From the NCBI GenBank assembly GCA_016719945.1, contig JADJYE010000006.1:186001-250000 (forward strand): a stretch of 64,000 nt of DNA. The letters are read 5' to 3'. Positions within the stretch are counted from its first letter, which is position 1. Each line of letters opens with the position of its first letter. Positions 59,429 to 64,000 of this stretch are shown in pieces. Both the position numbers and the translations under genes were made by a program. The DNA comes from Polyangiaceae bacterium (GTDB lineage Bacteria; Myxococcota_A; Polyangia; Polyangiales; Polyangiaceae). The notes beneath the pieces are model-generated. The model worked only from the letters and a program-made list of their open reading frames with translations. It was not told the origin of the DNA and searched no databases.

Positions 59429-60724
59429 GTGTTCGAGCCGGGGGCGCAGCTGGGAGAAGGCCGCTACCGCGTCGTGCGAGTCCTCGGCCAGGGCGCTCAG
59501 GCGACGACCTACGAGGCGGTCGACGCGAAGCGAGGTCGCCTCGTCGCGGTCAAGCGGTTCGTCGTGCGCGGTGCGAGCTCTTGGAAGGAGGTCGAGCTCG
59601 CGGAGCGCGAGGCTCAGGTGCTCCGCTCGCTCGACCACCCGCTGGTCCCCCGCTACGTCGACAACTTCGAAGAGGGCGGGGCGCTCTACCTCGTCACCGA
59701 GCTCGTCGAAGGCGAAAGCCTCGCGTCGCTGCTGAAGGCGGGTCGGCGCTTCGGGCCCGACGAGATGGTGCGCCTCGTCTCCGATCTCGCAGAGGCCACG
59801 CGGTACCTGCACGGGCGCGCTCCGCCCGTCATCCACCGAGACATCAAGCCCGCCAACGTGCTCCTCCGAAAGGATGGTCGCTTCTGCCTCGTCGATTTCG
59901 GCGCCGTGCGGGCCACCCTCGCGAAGCGGGAAGGCAGCACCGTCGTCGGCACCTTCGGCTTCATGGCGCCCGAGCAGTTCCAGGGGCGCGCGCTCCCTCA
60001 GTCGGACGTCTACGCCATCGGCGCCACGGCCTTGTCGGTGCTCACCGGGCGCGAGCCGGAGGAGCTGCCGCACCGCGGGCTCGGGATCGACGTGGGCGCG
60101 GCGCTCGGAGGCGCGGCGCCGGCGGCGCTGGTCACCGCGCTCGGCCTGATGCTCGAGCCGGACCCCGACCGCCGTCCGGCAACCCTCGAAGGGGCGCTGT
60201 CCATCCTGCGGGGAGGCGGCGCGCCGCGAGCGCCCCAGGGCGCGCCTCCGCGCGGGCCCCCCCGCGGGCCGGCGTCCAGCCATCGCCTCTCGGCGCTCAC
60301 GCCGCGCGCACCGTCGCGAGCCCGGCGCGCTCGAGAGCTCGGGCCCCCGGCGCGCCTCGCCGCCATCGCGCTCGACGTCGCGCGGTACGCCGTCCTCTTC
60401 TCGGTCGTGTATTTCGTGCCGCTGCTGCTGGCGATGCTCTCGCTGGTGTTCGGCAAGCCCCTGCGCCGCGCCGCGGGCTCCACGCGGGACGCGGGGCACC
60501 GCGCGCTCCGGCACCTCGAGCGTGTCCGCGCCGACGCGCTCGGCTACGAAGGCCCCGTCGCCGCCCTCACGCCCAACCGAGCCGTGGCAGACGCCGATAT
60601 CGCGGCCCGAGCGCCGACGCGCGTCGCCGCGCCTGCCGATCCCACGAGCGAGCGCCTCGCGGAGGCTGAAGCCGCCGCCGTCGAGGAGCAAGCCCAGCGA
60701 GAGCGGGCGCGCCGAGGGCGCTGA
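59429..60724 (+). CDS. Ser/Thr protein kinase with one C-terminal hydrophobic segment
   Basis: 431 residues from GTG 59429. Glycine loop GQGAQATTY (20-28), VAVKRF with Lys42, HRDIKPAN (Asp138), VDFGAVRA (DFG 156-158), MAPEQFQGRALPQSDVYAIG. The glycine loop has Gln/Ala in place of the last Gly, as in several active bacterial kinases. After ~270 comes a Pro/Arg-rich linker and a hydrophobic helix (YAVLFSVVYFVPLLLAMLSLV, ~328-348), then a charged cytoplasmic tail. TAAACA 9 bp before the start suggests a leaderless transcript. Confidence 0.92.
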   Translation: MFEPGAQLGEGRYRVVRVLGQGAQATTYEAVDAKRGRLVAVKRFVVRGASSWKEVELAEREAQVLRSLDHPLVPRYVDNFEEGGALYLVTELVEGESLASLLKAGRRFGPDEMVRLVSDLAEATRYLHGRAPPVIHRDIKPANVLLRKDGRFCLVDFGAVRATLAKREGSTVVGTFGFMAPEQFQGRALPQSDVYAIGATALSVLTGREPEELPHRGLGIDVGAALGGAAPAALVTALGLMLEPDPDRRPATLEGALSILRGGGAPRAPQGAPPRGPPRGPASSHRLSALTPRAPSRARRARELGPPARLAAIALDVARYAVLFSVVYFVPLLLAMLSLVFGKPLRRAAGSTRDAGHRALRHLERVRADALGYEGPVAALTPNRAVADADIAARAPTRVAAPADPTSERLAEAEAAAVEEQAQRERARRGR

Positions 60725-60766
60725 GCGCGCTCGTTGCGGGCCACGCGCAGGGGGTGCGCAGGCTCG

Positions 60767-61678
60767 TCAGCGGACGACGAGGACCGACGAGGGCGCGTTG
60801 CGGACGAGCGTCTCGGCGACGCTGCCGAGCGCGACCCGCGCGATGCCCTTGCGGCCATGGGTGCCCACGACGAGCAGCGAGGCGCCCACGTCTCTCGCCC
60901 GCTCGCACAGCACGCTCGCCGCGGGGCCGGTGAGGACCTCGGGCGTGGCGACGATCTCTGCGGCGCTGATCTCCGCGCCGAGCGCGCCCGTCGCGGCGGT
61001 GCGCAGGCTGTCTGCGGCCTCGGAGTCGGGTTGAACGGGGACGGTCCCAGAGAAAATGGCGGTGGCGACGACGGCGACGTCGCTCATCGACAGCTCGACC
61101 GTGTGCACGGCCATGACGCCCTCGCCGAGGTGACCGCTCATGAGCCCCGCCCAGCGGAGCACGGCGGGGGTCGTCGCCGCGAGATCGCAGGCCGCGATGA
61201 CCTTCCCTCCCTCGGGGGAAGGCCGCGCGACGAGGACGGGGATCGAGGCGCGCCGCACGACGAGCTCCGCGACGCTGCCCTCGATGAGCCGGTCGAGCCC
61301 GTGGCGCCCGTGGGTCCCCACGACGACCAGATCGGCGCCGAAGCGGGCGGCCCGCTCGAGGATGGCCTCGTCGGCGTTGCCTCGGTCCGCGAAGACCTCG
61401 ACCTGCGACGGCCCGCGGCTCGTCTCCCGCGCGACGTAGCCCGCGACGCGCTCCTTGCGGGTCGTCTCCTCGGCGTGCTCTTCGTGCTCGGTCGAGGCCC
61501 GATGGGGGGTGACCGCGTGCTCCGGGAGCCCGGGTGGCAAGACGTTGACGACTCCGAGCGCGGCGTCGAGCCCGCGCGCGACCCTGTCGGCCAGGTGGAG
61601 CGCCTCGTGAGAGACCGCGTCGAGGTCGACGGCGACGAGCACACGCTTCACGGACGGCGACGAAGCCCCGGTGGTCAT
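60767..61678 (-). CDS. Tandem universal stress protein (two UspA domains)
   Basis: 303 residues. First domain ~10-150: KRVLVAVDLDAVSHEALHLA and GTHGRHGLDRLIEGSVAELVV. Second ~155-303: KVIAACDLAATTPAVLRWAG, then VVGTHGRKGIARVALGSVAE. Both carry the G-2x-G-9x-G(S/T) ATP-binding pattern, so both may bind nucleotide. Cytoplasmic stress protein of unknown client. ATG 61678 was chosen over a longer frame; TAAACG lies 9 bp upstream. Convergent with the kinase gene at 60724. Confidence 0.93.
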   Translation of the reverse strand: MTTGASSPSVKRVLVAVDLDAVSHEALHLADRVARGLDAALGVVNVLPPGLPEHAVTPHRASTEHEEHAEETTRKERVAGYVARETSRGPSQVEVFADRGNADEAILERAARFGADLVVVGTHGRHGLDRLIEGSVAELVVRRASIPVLVARPSPEGGKVIAACDLAATTPAVLRWAGLMSGHLGEGVMAVHTVELSMSDVAVVATAIFSGTVPVQPDSEAADSLRTAATGALGAEISAAEIVATPEVLTGPAASVLCERARDVGASLLVVGTHGRKGIARVALGSVAETLVRNAPSSVLVVR

Positions 61679-61804
61679 GCCCGCTCGTTTAGCATGGCTC
61701 GTGCCGAGACGGACCTGCCCCTCGCGGCGCGTCGGCCCGCCGCCCAAGTAGCAACGTCCGCAGGTTGGCTGTTACGCTGCCCCGCGAAAAGGACACACGC
61801 CCAC

Positions 61805-63037
61805 GTGACACCTCCTCCGCTTAGGCACGCCGATCCCTCGCGTCCCGACGACCGCCTGGCCGCCGACGCCGCCGCGCACCTCGGGCGAAGCCCGGGGCTC
61901 CAGCTCGTCGCAGAGCTCTACGCGCGCCTTCGCGACATGGACTTCCCCTGGTGGACCGGCGACCAGCTGCGCGACGCCTTCCCGGCGGTCGACCGGCTCG
62001 GGTGGCTGGCCGAGCGCCCCGATCTGCGCCAACGCATCACGACCCAGCTCACGGGCCTCGCGCCACGCGCCGCGCGCAACAAGTCCCCCGAGTTCCAAGC
62101 TCAGCTGATCGACTCCGTCATCGACGAGGGCGATATCACGGTCGCCGCGTTCGAGGCCGCCTTCGAGCCCGCCGACATCGCCGTCTATGGGCCGGCAGCC
62201 GACATCTTCCGGTTGTTCCGGCGGCGCATGCCCTGGGACGACGACGCCACCGCCCACCAAGACCTCGTCGGCTGGCTGATCGGCGCGCTGCTCGCCGATC
62301 GAAGCTCGCTCGACGGCTCGGCGCGCACCCCCGTCCTCTCGGTGCTCCAGGTCCGCACGTCCATCGACGGGCGGGTCTGGCACTCGCGCATCCCGCTGCA
62401 CGTCCGCGTCGCGATCGACGAGGCCCGCTTCGCCGCCCAGCGCGAGCGCCCGAGCGAGCCCTACGGCGTCGAGCGCGACCTCGCGATCGCCACGCCGGCG
62501 CTGATCGCGGCGAGCATCCCGCTGCGCGACCTCATGGGGGTGATCGACGTGGCCACGAACGCGCTCGGGTTCGACGAAGGCGGCGCCCACGCCCGCGGTC
62601 ATGGCCGCGAGCCCGCGACCCGGTCGTCGCCCGCGCGCGCCGAGAGCGACGACGCTGGACCAAGAGCGCTGGAGAACGAGCGCGCTCCGCCGTCGATCCC
62701 GCCCGAGCCACCCGAGCCGCCGCGTCGCGTCTCCGTCGCTCCGGTCGAGCGGCCTGCGAGCATCGCCCCCCCGCCCGTCGAGGCCTCCGTTGATTCGCCC
62801 TCCGAGTCCCCCTCGGCCGAGCCCCCCGCGGCCGAGCCCCCGGCGGCCGAGCCGCCAGCCACCGCGTTCGCGGAGGAAGAGACGTCGGGCCCCAGCATCC
62901 GAGACTCGATCCCGGACGAGCTCGAGCACACGAACCCGTGGCTCGTGCCGCAGCTGAGCAGCGACATCGAGAAGGCCGCCGCGGAGCTCCGCGAGGGCCG
63001 CGACAAGCACAAGATCGACAGCGAAGAGACGAAGTAG
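61805..63037 (+). CDS. Hypothetical protein with Pro/Glu/Ala repeat region
   Basis: 410 residues from GTG 61805 (start uncertain; AAGGA lies 12 bp upstream). Residues 1-255 are mostly helical and globular (LQLVAELYARLRDMDFPWWT, FQAQLIDSVIDEGDITVAAF, DLVGWLIGALLADRSSLDGS, VLQVRTSIDGRVWHSRIPLH). Residues ~265-370 are Pro/Ala/Ser-rich with three AEPPA repeats, ending in a charged helix (DIEKAAAELREGRDKHKIDS). No signal peptide or membrane segment. No family recognised. It is 39 bp upstream of the TRAP permease gene and may share its transcript. Confidence 0.7.
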   Translation: MTPPPLRHADPSRPDDRLAADAAAHLGRSPGLQLVAELYARLRDMDFPWWTGDQLRDAFPAVDRLGWLAERPDLRQRITTQLTGLAPRAARNKSPEFQAQLIDSVIDEGDITVAAFEAAFEPADIAVYGPAADIFRLFRRRMPWDDDATAHQDLVGWLIGALLADRSSLDGSARTPVLSVLQVRTSIDGRVWHSRIPLHVRVAIDEARFAAQRERPSEPYGVERDLAIATPALIAASIPLRDLMGVIDVATNALGFDEGGAHARGHGREPATRSSPARAESDDAGPRALENERAPPSIPPEPPEPPRRVSVAPVERPASIAPPPVEASVDSPSESPSAEPPAAEPPAAEPPATAFAEEETSGPSIRDSIPDELEHTNPWLVPQLSSDIEKAAAELREGRDKHKIDSEETK

Positions 63038-63076
63038 GCCGGGTGCCCGACACCCGGGCCGAGGAGCGATCCGACG

Positions 63077-64000
63077 ATGGCGAAGAAGAAGGGGGGAAAG
63101 CAGCGGCCCACATCCGGTGGAGCCGCCAAGGGCGCAAAGCCGTCATCCGGAGGGGCCCCGCCCTCGAAGAAGGCGGTCGAGCTCAAGTCCCCCACGGCGA
63201 GCGCGCCCGATCCCGGGCGGGTCGACCAAGGCGCCAAGGCCGAGCCCGAGAAGAGCGACCGCAAGGGGAGCGAGCCCAAGGCGAACGAGCCGCCCGCGGC
63301 CGCCGCGTTCGAGACGCTATCGTCGCTCAAAGATCCGCAGCCTCCGCGGCAGCGGCGCCCCGAGGGGCGAGAGTGGGGCAAGCCGTTCGTCTCGATCGAG
63401 AAGTGGTGGACGTGGCTCGAGGTGCGCATCCTGGTCGGGGTCATCCTCGGCCTGGTGTTCTCGATGGTGCTGTGGGTCGCGCTGCAAGGCATGAGCTCCC
63501 CTGTCGAGTCCGAGAGCAAGGCGGGCGTCGTGTTCCGCGGCGCCGTCGGCGCGATCGCCATCTCGGTCGCGACCTGGTTCGTCACGGGCAAGCTCGGGCT
63601 CGACCGGACGAAGCGCACGCTCGCCGCCATCGGCGGGATCGCCGCCGGGGTCTTGCTCGCGCCCAGCTGGCGCGGCACCGGCGTCGAGTATTTCGGCCAC
63701 GTCCAGAACTGGCTGCAAGAGGGCTCGAGCTTCACGATGTTCGGCCAGCTCCGCGGCGTGTCGACGCGCCTGACGGTGGTGCTCGCGTTCATCGGCGCGA
63801 GCCTCGGCGCCGCCAGCGGGAAGCACATCAACATCGACGTCGCGCTCCGCTTCGTGAAAGACAAATACAAGCTGCCCGTCTTCGTGCTGCAGACGATCGC
63901 CACGGTGGCGTTCTGCGTCGCGGCGAGCTGGGCGTTCTTCGAGTACATCGCGATCACGAACTTCAACGCGAAGCCCGACATGACCGCTTCGCAGAAGTAC
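63077..64000 (+). CDS. TRAP transporter small permease (DctQ-like) with long N-terminal extension, 3'-truncated
   Basis: 308 residues visible; the frame runs off the window. GAGGAG precedes ATG 63077. Residues 1-110 are Lys/Pro/Ala-rich and hydrophilic. Four hydrophobic helices follow (~117-137, 153-175, 182-197, ~233-250) with a fifth at ~270-290. The segment SGKHINIDVALRF corresponds to the conserved H-I-x-I/V-D motif of DctQ proteins. TRAP small permeases work with a large permease and binding protein to import organic acids; those genes would be expected downstream of the window. Confidence 0.75.
   Translation, partial: MAKKKGGKQRPTSGGAAKGAKPSSGGAPPSKKAVELKSPTASAPDPGRVDQGAKAEPEKSDRKGSEPKANEPPAAAAFETLSSLKDPQPPRQRRPEGREWGKPFVSIEKWWTWLEVRILVGVILGLVFSMVLWVALQGMSSPVESESKAGVVFRGAVGAIAISVATWFVTGKLGLDRTKRTLAAIGGIAAGVLLAPSWRGTGVEYFGHVQNWLQEGSSFTMFGQLRGVSTRLTVVLAFIGASLGAASGKHINIDVALRFVKDKYKLPVFVLQTIATVAFCVAASWAFFEYIAITNFNAKPDMTASQKY

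Overview
The window is very GC-rich, densely coded DNA with strongly G/C-biased third codon positions, which is why long shadow frames appear antisense to most genes. Gene content points to a myxobacterium of the Polyangia (Sorangium/Sandaracinus-like). It has several Ser/Thr protein kinases, FHA and PP2C proteins, cysteine-rich MopE-type lipoproteins, a DUF4139 lipoprotein, an alkyl-DHAP-synthase-like ether-lipid enzyme and many low-complexity lipoproteins. The genus is inference. No rRNA, tRNA, CRISPR array, prophage or insertion sequence was seen.

Layout. 1-6.5 kb: 3' part of a long-chain acyl-CoA synthetase, a MopE-repeat lipoprotein, a VIT-family transporter, a propeller lipoprotein and a 1-Cys peroxiredoxin. 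6.5-21.6 kb: an uninterrupted minus-strand run. It runs from a DUF4139 lipoprotein, esterase and TetR regulator through a lipoprotein, the AGPS-like oxidase and a MutH-type endonuclease into a four-gene amidoligase block (DUF2126 transglutaminase, circularly permuted ATP-grasp, alpha-E, and a glutaminase-like/transglutaminase fusion). 21.6-27 kb: a kinase remnant, then a kinase, a TPR/PEGA-like protein and a Cys-rich lipoprotein with overlapping ends. 27-34 kb: SixA phosphatase, lipoprotein, MalQ, prolyl oligopeptidase and an orphan radical SAM/SPASM enzyme. 34-42.3 kb: FKBP, zinc-ribbon membrane protein, two SDRs, DUF420, TSUP permease, outer-membrane protein and heme A synthase. 42.3-45.2 kb: larB and larC of the nickel-pincer cofactor pathway, with larC carrying an arginine/glycine- and histidine-rich N-terminal region. 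45.2-55.8 kb: argS with a thioredoxin-rhodanese protein, a lipoprotein, then outer-membrane protein, FHA, PP2C and two Opp-type permeases. 55.8-64 kb: acidic protein, threonine aldolase, TPR lipoprotein, another kinase, a tandem universal stress protein and the start of a TRAP small permease.

Two cross-cutting observations matter. First, five otherwise well-conserved genes (DUF2126 gene, malQ, prolyl oligopeptidase, dienoyl-CoA-reductase-like SDR, larC) carry seven single-base frameshifts, most in short G/C runs. This looks more like uncorrected sequence error than real decay; they are listed as pseudogenes only because their reading frames are broken as given. Second, an ~87-bp intergenic element ending in a perfect 10-bp GC hairpin occurs twice, at 34.0 kb and in inverted orientation at 58.5 kb.

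The best leads for new biology are the amidoligase block with a nucleophile-less glutaminase domain, the RGG/His-rich larC, the FHA-PP2C-Opp permease operon, a MutH homologue in an apparent non-gammaproteobacterium, and the dispersed hairpin element.
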